Part shown: positions 1 through 7,669 of the stretch, in pieces
Layout: each line of letters begins with the position of its first letter
Numbering within the stretch: position 1 is the first letter of the stretch
NCBI GenBank assembly: GCA_964602055.1
Contig: CAZRPU010000035.1
Coordinates: forward strand, 1-24,070
Length of the DNA stretch: 24,070 nucleotides
DNA from: JACPLA01 sp964602055
GTDB taxonomy: Bacteria; Bacteroidota; Ignavibacteria; UBA10030
Direction: 5' to 3'
The notes under the pieces: generated by a model
The model's input: the letters and a program-made list of their open reading frames with translations, nothing else
Told to the model about the DNA's origin: nothing
Databases searched by the model: none
Program-made: the position numbers and the translations under genes

Positions 1-1199
1 TCGTTGGAAGCCGGGAATTCAATTTCGGGGCAGGTTCGAACGCTTATATCCTTCAGGTGACGTCCGGTACGTTCTCTGCAGGCAATGCGGTTATCAACGT
101 TGAATACGTATACACGGACATGAAGTATGTCAATGATGATGGATTGAAGCCTGACAGCTCTGACGGCTTTATTCCGTTCGGATTTGGGATTGCAGATATC
201 GACGGCGACGGGAAGAAAGAAATCATGGTTGGTGGTTGGACAAACGTCGCAAGCGGATCAGGACTCGGATTCATCGATATTCCCAGCGCCAATACCTACA
301 CCGAGGGTACAGTGACGAGTTTCCCCGGATCGGGTATCGGCCTTCTGAGTATGATTCAGGTTTCCTTCCGCCCGGCCGTTATTAATATCGGCGGCCAGGA
401 TTTCATCTATTTCGGCGGTGAAAACACGGGCCGTGCGATTTATACCATCGACGGTGTTTCCGACGTCGGGCTCGTTGGACCGACGAACTTCAAGAGGATT
501 TCGGGCATTGGCCTGGGAAGCTGGAACGGCCTTGCTTCCGGTGACCAGGACCACGGACTCTCGAGCGACGGAAAAGAAATTTATCTCCCGAACGGAACCC
601 GTATTGCGGCTCTGGAATATAAAGGTACGGGCGATCCTACCGATTCCGCCAGCTATGTCCTCTATGACAGCCTCTTTGTGCTGTCACAGATTTTCAAGTC
701 CTCCGGCGGAGCGATCACGGATGTCGTCACCTACGACGGGATGGACTTGAATCTCAATAACCGGCGCGACATCATCATCAACTACAAGCCGGGAGCAACC
801 GACACCCTCCTCAGCGGCCAAGCCATCAAGAAGGGGACGTATGCGTTCTTCATCATTGAGTGGGGCGATTCTTCTACCGTCGTTGTTAGCGGGGTCGAAA
901 CGACAGGCGGCCTGCCGGATAATTTCCAGCTCCATCAGAATTATCCGAACCCGTTCAATCCTTCCACGGCGATATCATTCTACGTGCCGCTGCGCAGCAA
1001 CGTGACGATGCGGATCTATGATATCACGGGACGCGTCGTGCAGACGCTTCTGGACGAGAAACCGCATGACAAGGGGAACTATCAGGTAGTGTGGAATGGG
1101 AAAGACTCGAAAGGCGTTTCCGTATCCACGGGAACGTACTTCTACAGAATCGAGGCAGGAGATTTCTCGGCAACGAGGAAGATGGTTCTTGTGAAGTAG
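1..1199 (+). CDS. T9SS-exported FG-GAP-like repeat protein, 3' part (5' end outside window)
   Basis: The reading frame is open from the first base (codons in phase with position 3) and runs to TAG at 1197-1199, so the true start lies upstream. The GTG at 57 is internal and has no special support. A calcium-binding-like DIDGDG loop followed by KKEIMVGG (coded around 195-235) resembles an FG-GAP/VCBS blade, and a weaker copy (DLNLNNRRD, around 745-770) suggests a second blade. The last ~90 residues are a T9SS type A sorting domain: NYPNPFNPSTAISF, then beta strands with VTMRIYDITGRVV, STGTYFYRIEAG and a terminal KMVLVK. By family knowledge such a domain directs outer-membrane export by the type IX system and is cleaved at the surface. 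The function of the N-terminal part is not recognisable. A terminator follows 25 bases after the stop. Confidence 0.85.
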   Translation, partial: VGSREFNFGAGSNAYILQVTSGTFSAGNAVINVEYVYTDMKYVNDDGLKPDSSDGFIPFGFGIADIDGDGKKEIMVGGWTNVASGSGLGFIDIPSANTYTEGTVTSFPGSGIGLLSMIQVSFRPAVINIGGQDFIYFGGENTGRAIYTIDGVSDVGLVGPTNFKRISGIGLGSWNGLASGDQDHGLSSDGKEIYLPNGTRIAALEYKGTGDPTDSASYVLYDSLFVLSQIFKSSGGAITDVVTYDGMDLNLNNRRDIIINYKPGATDTLLSGQAIKKGTYAFFIIEWGDSSTVVVSGVETTGGLPDNFQLHQNYPNPFNPSTAISFYVPLRSNVTMRIYDITGRVVQTLLDEKPHDKGNYQVVWNGKDSKGVSVSTGTYFYRIEAGDFSATRKMVLVK

Positions 1200-1224
1200 C
1201 AGGAATGCAGCATTGATGCGAAAG

Positions 1225-1254
1225 CGCCCGGGAGTTTTCTCGGGCGTTTTTTTT
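1225..1254 (+). terminator. Rho-independent terminator after the T9SS protein
   Basis: A 9-bp stem (1225-1233 pairing with 1238-1246, one G-T wobble) closes a GTTT tetraloop and is followed by eight T residues at 1247-1254. It lies just after the stop at 1199. The feoB permease gene ends convergently at 1285, so the stem may also slow minus-strand transcription, but on that strand no clean T-run follows. Confidence 0.9.
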
Positions 1255-1284
1255 ATCCCAATGCCCCACAGCGCCCCCAACGCA

Positions 1285-2700
1285 TCATACGACGAGATTC
1301 CAACCGACGGCAACGGCAAAACAGACCAGGAACGCGATGGCCAACGGAATGAGCGCGGACAGGGTTGTCCATTTGGCGCTCTGCGTTTCCTTATAGATTG
1401 TATACAATGTGGTCGAGCAAGGATTGTGCAGGAGACTGAACAGCATCAGATTGATCCCCGTCAGAAGCGTCCATCCTCCCGCCCGCAACACCTCAGCGGT
1501 CGCAAGGTCTGCATCCAATTCGAACATGACGCCTGCTCCGCCGCCCAATCCGGCGATGCGCGCGACCTGGACAGTCAGCATAAGAACGGTCGGAATGACG
1601 ATCTCATTGGCCGGAATCGCGATAATATAGGCCAGGAGAATAACGCCGTTGAGGCCGACCGCGATCCCAAGGGGATTCAGCCAGCCGACAACATGTTCCG
1701 CGACGCTCAATCCGCCGAAGGAAATATTCGAAACCAGCCAAATCACCGCTCCAGCCGGTACCGCCCAGACAACCGCCCTCCACAGGACAATAAGCGTTCG
1801 GTCGATCATGGATGTGTAGATTGTCTGCCAGATGCGCGGCGGACGGTACGGCGGAAGCTCGAGACTGAAGAAGGAAGCCTCTCCGCGCAGGATTGTCCGT
1901 GAAAGCCCCCACGAAACGACGAACGTCATGAGGATGCCGATGAGCACAACACCCACCACGGTCATGGAGGAAACCAGGCCCGACAACGAAGCGGGAGCCA
2001 GGGCCCCGACAAAGATGGTCGCAATCAGAATCTGCGTCGGCCACCGGCCGTTGCAGATGGCGAAATTGTTGGTGAGAATGGCAATGAGTCGTTCCCGGGG
2101 ACTGTCAATAATCCGCGTGGAGATGATCGCTGCAGCGTTGCATCCATAGCCCATGGCCATGGTGAGGGCCTGTTTGCCGTGGGCCCCCGCTTTTCGGAAA
2201 AGACCGTCGAGGTTGAACGCGACACGCGGCAGATAACCGAAATCCTCGGCGAGCGTAAAGAGAGGAAAGAAGATCGCCATGGGAGGCAGCATGACGCTCA
2301 CCACCCACGCCATGGCGAGATACACGCCGTCGAAGAGAAAACCGCTGAGCCACCATGGCATGCTGAGAGTTTCACCGAACTGCTTCAGCGCCGGATGGAA
2401 CGTATCGAGCAGAATTCCGGCGAGAAAGGCCGACGGAACATTCGCCCCTTCGATGGTAATCCAAAACACCACTGCCAGGATCAGAATCATGAGCGGAAAC
2501 CCGGTCCAGCGGTTGGTCACCAGCTGGTCCAATATCCGATCAAAGCGGGGTTTTCCTCCCGTTCCTTCCAGCGTCGCCGCACGCGCGGAAATCCGCGCCG
2601 CTTCCGCGTAGATTGCCTCCACGGTGTGATCATGGAACTTCTCCCCGAGATCAAACCGCAGGGACTCGACCGTCGTCAGTAATTCTTCACGCTGCGCCAT
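1285..2700 (-). CDS. feoB: FeoB permease subunit (membrane half of a split FeoB)
   Basis: This 471-residue protein is the transmembrane half of the ferrous iron transporter FeoB, without the GTPase domain. A short soluble linker (residues 1-66) precedes the first membrane segment at about 68-82. The two Gate-type membrane repeats show EDFGYLPR (152-159), GYGCN (184-188), the IIDSPRERL segment and NNFAICNGRWPT (211-222), a variant core region seen in some FeoB proteins. A second gate region lies near the C terminus. The ATG at 2698-2700 is chosen because it lies 14 bases inside the end of the upstream GTPase gene with an AAAGGA upstream; an ATG at 2736 would give a 12-residue basic extension. 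The reading frame relative to the GTPase is +1, so the two are separate polypeptides unless a frameshift or sequencing error intervenes. Expected role: inner-membrane Fe2+ uptake. Confidence 0.9.
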   Translation of the reverse strand: MAQREELLTTVESLRFDLGEKFHDHTVEAIYAEAARISARAATLEGTGGKPRFDRILDQLVTNRWTGFPLMILILAVVFWITIEGANVPSAFLAGILLDTFHPALKQFGETLSMPWWLSGFLFDGVYLAMAWVVSVMLPPMAIFFPLFTLAEDFGYLPRVAFNLDGLFRKAGAHGKQALTMAMGYGCNAAAIISTRIIDSPRERLIAILTNNFAICNGRWPTQILIATIFVGALAPASLSGLVSSMTVVGVVLIGILMTFVVSWGLSRTILRGEASFFSLELPPYRPPRIWQTIYTSMIDRTLIVLWRAVVWAVPAGAVIWLVSNISFGGLSVAEHVVGWLNPLGIAVGLNGVILLAYIIAIPANEIVIPTVLMLTVQVARIAGLGGGAGVMFELDADLATAEVLRAGGWTLLTGINLMLFSLLHNPCSTTLYTIYKETQSAKWTTLSALIPLAIAFLVCFAVAVGWNLVV

Positions 2701-3517
2701 AATCCGCCATTTCCTTTTTCTTCGCCGCTGCAACACCGGTGGTGCCTGCGCTCAGGTGTGCCAGCTCACCCGAACGGACAGCCTCGATGATCCGCTGGTC
2801 TCCCTCCAAGAGTCTGAGTGCGACCCAGCGGATATTTGGCAGTGAAGGAAACTCCCTGCGCAATTGCGCCGCGACCGTGTCGACGGCCTTCTTGAGTTTC
2901 CGCGATTCCGTCCACAGCCGTTTCGGCTTGCAGACAAACTCTCCCGATGCCACGTCGGCTATGCTGCGCAGAAGATCCCCCAATCCTGCCCCCGTCCTTG
3001 CCACCGTGGGAACGACAGGGACGCCCGTTTGGCGCATGAGCGAGCGGGTATCGATGGTGATCCCGTGCCGCTCAGCCTCGTCCACGAGGTTCAGACACAG
3101 GACCGCGCGGTCCGTAATTTCGAGGACCTGCAGAACGAGATTCATGTTGCGCTCCAACCGCGTGGCGTCCACCACGACCACGGTGACATCGGGGCCTCCG
3201 AAAAGAAGAAAGTCGCGTGCGACTTCCTCGTCGGTGCTGGTTGACAGAAGCGAATACGTCCCGGGAAGATCCACCACCTTGAACCTCTTTCCGCCGTAGG
3301 CATATGCGCCTTCGGCGCGGACAACGGTCTTTCCGGGCCAGTTGCCGGTGTGCTGTTTCAGGCCGGTCAGATTGTTGAAAACGGTGCTTTTTCCGACGTT
3401 CGGGTTTCCCGCCAGGGCTACCACGTAGTCGCAGGACGAGGCGTCGATTCCCATGCGGACAAGCTGGGCGTCCTTGTTCACCGGACAGGTTTCACAATGA
3501 TCTGCGTTGTGGGTCAT
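2687..3517 (-). CDS. feoB: FeoB GTPase domain protein (soluble half of a split FeoB)
   Basis: The 276-residue protein carries the complete FeoB G domain: G1 GNPNVGKS at 37-44, a TGNWPGKTV switch region at about 57-65, G3 DLPG at 83-86, G4 NLVD at 143-146 and a G5-like TVARTG at 171-176. A helical region follows (about 190-265), comparable to the FeoB guanine-dissociation-inhibitor helices. It stops before any membrane segment. The N terminus has a cysteine pair (HCETCP, residues 7-12) that could touch metal; this is inference. The start ATG overlaps the stop of the preceding fusion gene by four bases (ATGA), which implies translational coupling. Together with the next gene it equals a full-length FeoB. 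Confidence 0.92.
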   Translation of the reverse strand: MTHNADHCETCPVNKDAQLVRMGIDASSCDYVVALAGNPNVGKSTVFNNLTGLKQHTGNWPGKTVVRAEGAYAYGGKRFKVVDLPGTYSLLSTSTDEEVARDFLLFGGPDVTVVVVDATRLERNMNLVLQVLEITDRAVLCLNLVDEAERHGITIDTRSLMRQTGVPVVPTVARTGAGLGDLLRSIADVASGEFVCKPKRLWTESRKLKKAVDTVAAQLRREFPSLPNIRWVALRLLEGDQRIIEAVRSGELAHLSAGTTGVAAAKKKEMADYGAA

Positions 3518-4530
3518 TCTTTTTCCTCTTCATCCAAAAAAACAAGATCAGCCTGTTCGCGCCTGAGCGCGACCAGGGCTCCCCGTATGGAGTATGCCGT
3601 TGGGTCTCCTCCCACGCTTCTCATATCCACGGCAATCCTTGTTCCGGGGACAATGCCGAGATCCATGAGCCTTCTGCGCTGAAGCCCGCGGCATGCCGGA
3701 GAAATGGCGGAGACAACGCCGCTGTCCCCCACACCCAGCGAGGCGAGCGTCCGTTGCTGGCCCACGAGCTGGGTCGCCGGGACCCGCCAGGCCGTAACAT
3801 TGGCTGCCAGAGTTGGAGAGAGATTGGTGGTGATCCCTTCCTTCTCAAGGACGATACGATCCGGCAACGCTTCGATAATCCTCACCGTCGTGCCCGGATA
3901 GAGTCCCGCTTCGACGAGCTGCGCGTACAGTGCAGGCGGTTCATCCTCGACATGGAGAATGCGCACGGTATCGCCCTCGGCAAAGGCCTGGAGAGGTTTT
4001 CCCTTCTGCTCGGGAACGACTCCCCGCGGGGTCGGAATAGGATCTCCGTGAGGGTCGAAGACGGGATCTCCGAGCCGGCGTGCAAGTTCCTTCGTTTCCT
4101 CTGCAGAAAGCCGGTGTTCCTGTTTCTCTGCTTCGTCGTGCCACTCCAATTCGCGGACAGTTGTTTCATCGGCGAGATAACGCTCCCAAAGCCGGTGGAC
4201 GCGTACGACGGAAAGAGCGTATGTTCTTCCTTCGCTCGTGAGAGCGATTTCCGAGCCGCGATAGGATACCAGTCTCCTTCCGCTGAGCTCCTCGAGGAGG
4301 CCGACGGCGCGGTTGCGGTCAATCTTCAGCGCGCCGGCAAGACTGTCCAGCGTGCACGGGAGAGCGTTGTACTCGCAATGGTGAACATGCTTCAGCGCGT
4401 CTTCACGCAGAATCCTCTCTGCGTCGCGGTGCGAGCGCCGTATTGTTGCCAGAATGCCTGATCGCGGAACAAAAAGTGCGACAGCGGCAACAGCAAGGAG
4501 AAGCAGTATGATGTCCCAGGAAATCGTCAT
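3514..4530 (-). CDS. Membrane-anchored DtxR-like regulator fused to two FeoA domains
   Basis: The 338-residue protein combines parts that are normally separate. A hydrophobic helix at about 6-21 is followed by basic residues (RR..HR) and looks like an uncleaved anchor. Residues ~45-110 form a DtxR-type winged helix and ~111-170 a DtxR dimerisation/metal domain with H112, E116, H131, E133, E135, E138 and H139 in the family spacing, then the DPHGDPIP signature. An SH3/FeoA-like domain follows at ~180-250, and a clear FeoA domain (SLGVGDSGVV, RLMDLGIVPGT) at ~262-332. It overlaps its neighbours on both sides by ATGA. By family knowledge FeoA modulates FeoB; here a metal-sensing module would sit at the membrane beside the transporter. 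Whether the winged helix still binds DNA is unknown. Confidence 0.88.
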   Translation of the reverse strand: MTISWDIILLLLAVAAVALFVPRSGILATIRRSHRDAERILREDALKHVHHCEYNALPCTLDSLAGALKIDRNRAVGLLEELSGRRLVSYRGSEIALTSEGRTYALSVVRVHRLWERYLADETTVRELEWHDEAEKQEHRLSAEETKELARRLGDPVFDPHGDPIPTPRGVVPEQKGKPLQAFAEGDTVRILHVEDEPPALYAQLVEAGLYPGTTVRIIEALPDRIVLEKEGITTNLSPTLAANVTAWRVPATQLVGQQRTLASLGVGDSGVVSAISPACRGLQRRRLMDLGIVPGTRIAVDMRSVGGDPTAYSIRGALVALRREQADLVFLDEEEKE

Positions 4531-5192
4531 GTCGGTTTGGTTTCGGCGAGGTTCACAAAAATATTCTGAGCGAGCCTTGAACTGATGAATTGTTCACCCT
4601 GCGCCAGCCGCACGCGGAGTGTGCCGTCAAAGCTGATCGTCTCCGTCACGGTGACAATGGAGCCGAGGGAAATGCCGAGCTTAGAGAGGTATTGAAGGAT
4701 TTCGGGGCTTTCATCGCTCACCCTTGCAACCACCACCGTCGTGCCCGGCGCAATGTCCGAAAGTGGAGGATGCTGCGGATCGTCGAGGCGCCCGTCCGCC
4801 GTGGGGATGATATCGCCGTGGGGATCGCGGATGGGATATCCAAGAATTTCGTCGATTCTCTTTTCCAGTTTTGCCGACATGAAATGTTCCAGGCGTTCCG
4901 CTTCTTCATCTATTTCATCCCAGGGGAATTTGAGGATCTCCACGAGAAAGAGCTCCCAGAGGCGGTGCCTCCTGACAATGCGCAGTGCCCGCTGTCTTCC
5001 CCCCTCGGTCAGCTCGACACCTTTATATGGCGTGTACGTCACGCTTCCGTCGTCGGCCAGCTTCTTGATCATTTCCGTAACTGATGGAGCAGAAATCTGG
5101 AGTCTCTCGGAAAGGAGGGACGTTGTAACGCGCCCTTGATCCTGGAGCTTGTATATTTGCTTCAAATAGTTCTCTACTTGTTCACTGGCCAT
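4527..5192 (-). CDS. DtxR/MntR-family metal-dependent transcriptional regulator
   Basis: This 221-residue protein has an N-terminal winged helix (recognition helix around SAPSVTEMIKKL, 34-45), a dimerisation/metal domain with H76, E80, E99, E102 and H103 (E99/E102/H103 sit as in MntR) and the signature DPHGDIIP at 123-130, then a C-terminal SH3/FeoA-like domain (about 144-215). Asn8 occupies the place of a metal ligand (Asp8 in MntR, Met10 in DtxR). It is the first gene of the feo operon and its upstream region carries an 18-bp palindrome typical of DtxR boxes, so autoregulated, metal-dependent repression of iron uptake is the likely role. The 3' end overlaps the next start by ATGA. Metal specificity (Fe or Mn) cannot be set from sequence, but feo linkage favours iron. 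Confidence 0.92.
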   Translation of the reverse strand: MASEQVENYLKQIYKLQDQGRVTTSLLSERLQISAPSVTEMIKKLADDGSVTYTPYKGVELTEGGRQRALRIVRRHRLWELFLVEILKFPWDEIDEEAERLEHFMSAKLEKRIDEILGYPIRDPHGDIIPTADGRLDDPQHPPLSDIAPGTTVVVARVSDESPEILQYLSKLGISLGSIVTVTETISFDGTLRVRLAQGEQFISSRLAQNIFVNLAETKPT

Positions 5193-5216
5193 AGATTAAA
5201 GTCTGCCATAAAAATA

Positions 5217-5234
5217 ATTTAGGTTCACCTAAAT
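5217..5234. promoter_or_regulatory. DtxR-type operator (perfect 8+2+8 palindrome)
   Basis: ATTTAGGT at 5217-5224 and ACCTAAAT at 5227-5234 are perfect reverse complements around a TC spacer. The TTAGGT...ACCTAA core matches the general DtxR/IdeR/MntR box pattern. On the minus strand it overlaps the 3' end of the -10 hexamer and the expected transcription start of the feo operon, which is the classical position for repression by the adjacent regulator. Confidence 0.85.
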
Positions 5235-5260
5235 ATAATAGGGCAGACGATGTTTGTCAA
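5232..5260 (-). promoter_or_regulatory. feo operon promoter (sigma70 type)
   Basis: On the minus strand a perfect -35 TTGACA (5260-5255) is separated by 17 bases from the -10 TATATT (5237-5232). Transcription would begin near 5225, inside the DtxR-type palindrome and about 33 bases before the ATG at 5192. No strong Shine-Dalgarno is visible before that ATG. Confidence 0.85.
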
Positions 5261-5331
5261 GAGAAATTTCGAAGTATTTGAATTTTTGACGGCAGGACGT
5301 GCAACTACGTTAAGGCGGGTTCCTTCGCTCC

Positions 5332-5364
5332 AAAATGAAACGCACGCCGGTGCATTGGCGTGCG
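5332..5364 (-). terminator. Terminator of the interrupted T9SS gene
   Basis: On the minus strand an 8-bp GC-rich stem (CGCACGCC at 5364-5357 with GGCGTGCG at 5348-5341, 8-base loop) is followed by TTTCATTTT. It lies 23 bases after the stop codon of the T9SS gene ending at 5387. Confidence 0.8.
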
Positions 5365-5386
5365 CCTTGCTGATGTTTGGATGTGT

Positions 5387-7594
5387 CTACTTCATGAACA
5401 TCATTTTCTTTATCATCGAGTACTTTCCAGCCGTCAGGTGATAGAAATAGATGCCTGAGGGGAGACCCGCCGCATCGAAAGGCACGGTATACATGCCCGG
5501 CTCTTTCGGATCACTCACGAGAACGGCAATCTGGCGGCCCAGAAGATCGTATACCCTTAGGGTCACAAATTGCGCCTCAGGGATTGCATACTGAATATTT
5601 GTTGCAGGATTGAACGGATTGGGATAGTTTGCCCCAAGGTGGTATTGATTCACCACCGCAGGTTGATCGAATACCGGCTGCGCAGCCTTGTTCAACCGTA
5701 CATCCATGCCGGGTCTTGCCGGAACAACAAGAGTTCCCGCAGAGAATAACGCTGGAAGGCTCGAAACTGCCGTCAATCTGAGTCGCACGGTCCGTTCCCC
5801 AGCTGTGCCTGCAGCATTGAGAGAGACCTCGTTCCTTCTGATGATAGAAGCCCCACCATATTGAACTTTGGTGAGTTCTTCGATCACCTCTCCCTTCTCC
5901 ACATCCACAAGCTCAACTGTAAATCGGATGAAATCCTCTTTTCCGAGCAATAATGCGGCAGCAACTGAGTCCTTTACTCCATACTGGATTCCGCACGAAA
6001 GCTGTGTTGAACCTGTAAGTGTGAACGGATTGGAAACAAGGCCCGTTTTGTCGGGCGTGCCTGCCTCAGAGAATCCGATCCTTGTTCCTCCTGCGAGGAC
6101 ATCCTTTAGGGTGAAAAAAAACTGAGGACCTGCCCCGCTTGTATCTTGAAATGCCGCAACTGCAGTTCTTCCGGAGAGCGTCTCAGGAGAACCGCCTGCC
6201 ATGAGTCCGCCGCTCTCAATCGCATCCGAGAGGTCAAATGCGTACGGTGCGGTTGTCAGGAGAGAAATACCGCCCATGGTGGAAAAGTCCCATCCGTTAT
6301 AAAGCTGCAGATCCCTTCCACTGGTGTTCAGATTGATTGGACTACCCAGGGCTGTGCTTTTCACGGCATAGCTTGAATAACCTGATCCAGAGTTCTGTGA
6401 CCAGGCCAAGGCAAAGGCTGAGGTCCCGTTCATATCGTCAAAGTAGCTGTTGATACTGGCGTTTTGGACGAAACTTCCGAAATACCAGAAATTACCAGGC
6501 GAAGCCGGGTCCACAAAAAGCGTCTGTGCCAGATCGTCGCCATGCGGTTCGGGCTGATCAAGCGATCCCTTCCAGCACAGCCGGGCGCCCGTGTTTGAGA
6601 CCGTTGTAATCGATGGACGATAATGGTAGGAGAAGAACCAGGTCAGGGTCGTTGGCGACCCGTAGACAGAAAGTCCAGAGTATCCACATACAACACGCTG
6701 GTACTTGATGGATTGTTGGTCCTGTTCCCATGCAAAGTGAAACCAGAGGGTGCCGCTTATACGCTGTTCGTAATCGTATTTGAAGACATCAAGTGACGGG
6801 CTTACGGAGGCGCTGTTGGTGCTTTGCACCAGGTAGTACTTCCCCACGGGGTCATTCCAATTGAATGTCGAGCCGGCATAGTACGCCGGATACCAGTACA
6901 ATCCCGCGCTCACCCCCGCTGATGCCGGTTCCTTCCAAATTCCCACCAGCTGTTTACGCCACTCGCCGCGATAGTACCATGTGACGCCGACAACCGGCGT
7001 GGCATTATTGGTGTACGAGCTCGGAGATGTATAGATCGTCTGATCCGAGAGTTTCACGCCCGAGGTATTGAAGCGCGCAAGTTGGATGGTAAAGTTCCCG
7101 TTTGCCGTTTTTTGCTGGTAGGTCATGAAGACCTCGTTGGGATAGCCATATTCCAGCCCGGGCAAGCAATCGATGGACGGGAGTTTGGACTCAGGCCCTC
7201 CATCCACCGGCTGAGCGCCATTCACCAGCGTCCACGTTGTCCCGTCATCGGTACTGCGCTCAAGCCAAATCCGGTTTGAGCTCTCGTAGACCAGAAACAG
7301 ATACCCATTCGCAGCGTCAGCTCGAACAACCTTTCGCTGGCTGGTATTGGCGAGAGCGGTGGAAACGCTTGTCAAGTGAAGGCCCTTGTAGTTCGCGGTC
7401 ACGGTGGGGTTTGATGAAGTAAATACCACCGCAGCCGAATTATAGCCATTTGCCGGACCGCCGTCCTGTATGGATGCGCCGCTTGCAGTCCAGCTTTGGA
7501 AGTATCCGGTATGGCCACCAATGTTCGATTGGGTAAGAGGTGCTCGGACCGAGTAAAACGGTTTGCCGGCCTCAATCGGTTGATTCAAGAACAC
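5387..7594 (-). CDS. C-terminal part of a large T9SS cargo protein, separated from its N terminus by an in-frame TAG
   Basis: The frame gives 735 residues from a GTG at 7594, but it is actually open up to 7669, 25 codons further, where the TAG of the upstream ORF stands in the same frame. No signal peptide or convincing ribosome site belongs to the GTG. The body contains sialidase/BNR-like strands (NRIWLERSTDDGTTW near residues 107-121, NYKGLHLTS). The C terminus is a T9SS type A sorting domain (NYPNPFNPATNIQYAIP, VTLRVYDLLGRQI, LPSGIYFYHLTAG, KKMMFMK). A T9SS cargo needs an N-terminal Sec signal, which the preceding ORF has; the two were probably one protein of about 1037 codons. If the stop is real this half would not be exported. 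The enzymatic function is not recognised. Confidence 0.75.
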   Translation of the reverse strand: MFLNQPIEAGKPFYSVRAPLTQSNIGGHTGYFQSWTASGASIQDGGPANGYNSAAVVFTSSNPTVTANYKGLHLTSVSTALANTSQRKVVRADAANGYLFLVYESSNRIWLERSTDDGTTWTLVNGAQPVDGGPESKLPSIDCLPGLEYGYPNEVFMTYQQKTANGNFTIQLARFNTSGVKLSDQTIYTSPSSYTNNATPVVGVTWYYRGEWRKQLVGIWKEPASAGVSAGLYWYPAYYAGSTFNWNDPVGKYYLVQSTNSASVSPSLDVFKYDYEQRISGTLWFHFAWEQDQQSIKYQRVVCGYSGLSVYGSPTTLTWFFSYHYRPSITTVSNTGARLCWKGSLDQPEPHGDDLAQTLFVDPASPGNFWYFGSFVQNASINSYFDDMNGTSAFALAWSQNSGSGYSSYAVKSTALGSPINLNTSGRDLQLYNGWDFSTMGGISLLTTAPYAFDLSDAIESGGLMAGGSPETLSGRTAVAAFQDTSGAGPQFFFTLKDVLAGGTRIGFSEAGTPDKTGLVSNPFTLTGSTQLSCGIQYGVKDSVAAALLLGKEDFIRFTVELVDVEKGEVIEELTKVQYGGASIIRRNEVSLNAAGTAGERTVRLRLTAVSSLPALFSAGTLVVPARPGMDVRLNKAAQPVFDQPAVVNQYHLGANYPNPFNPATNIQYAIPEAQFVTLRVYDLLGRQIAVLVSDPKEPGMYTVPFDAAGLPSGIYFYHLTAGKYSMIKKMMFMK

Positions 7595-7669
7595 GCCTTT
7601 GTAGTCCGAGCCGGGGCCGGAAGGATTGGAGTTAGGGTTGAAGGGTGTGGAAACCGAAGAAAAAACCGC

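Noticed and set aside
1213..1902. 229-codon plus-strand frame opposite the FeoB permease gene
   Set aside because: It is antisense to conserved FeoB membrane segments and begins inside the terminator hairpin.
2700..2722. Possible programmed -1 frameshift (AAAAAG run) joining the two FeoB halves
   Set aside because: The permease frame is +1 relative to the GTPase frame, so a -1 slip would not join them, and an independent ATG with a ribosome site is present.
5250..5441. 63-codon plus-strand ORF over the feo promoter
   Set aside because: It overlaps the -35 region of the feo promoter and the terminator hairpin of the T9SS gene, and has no ribosome site or family.
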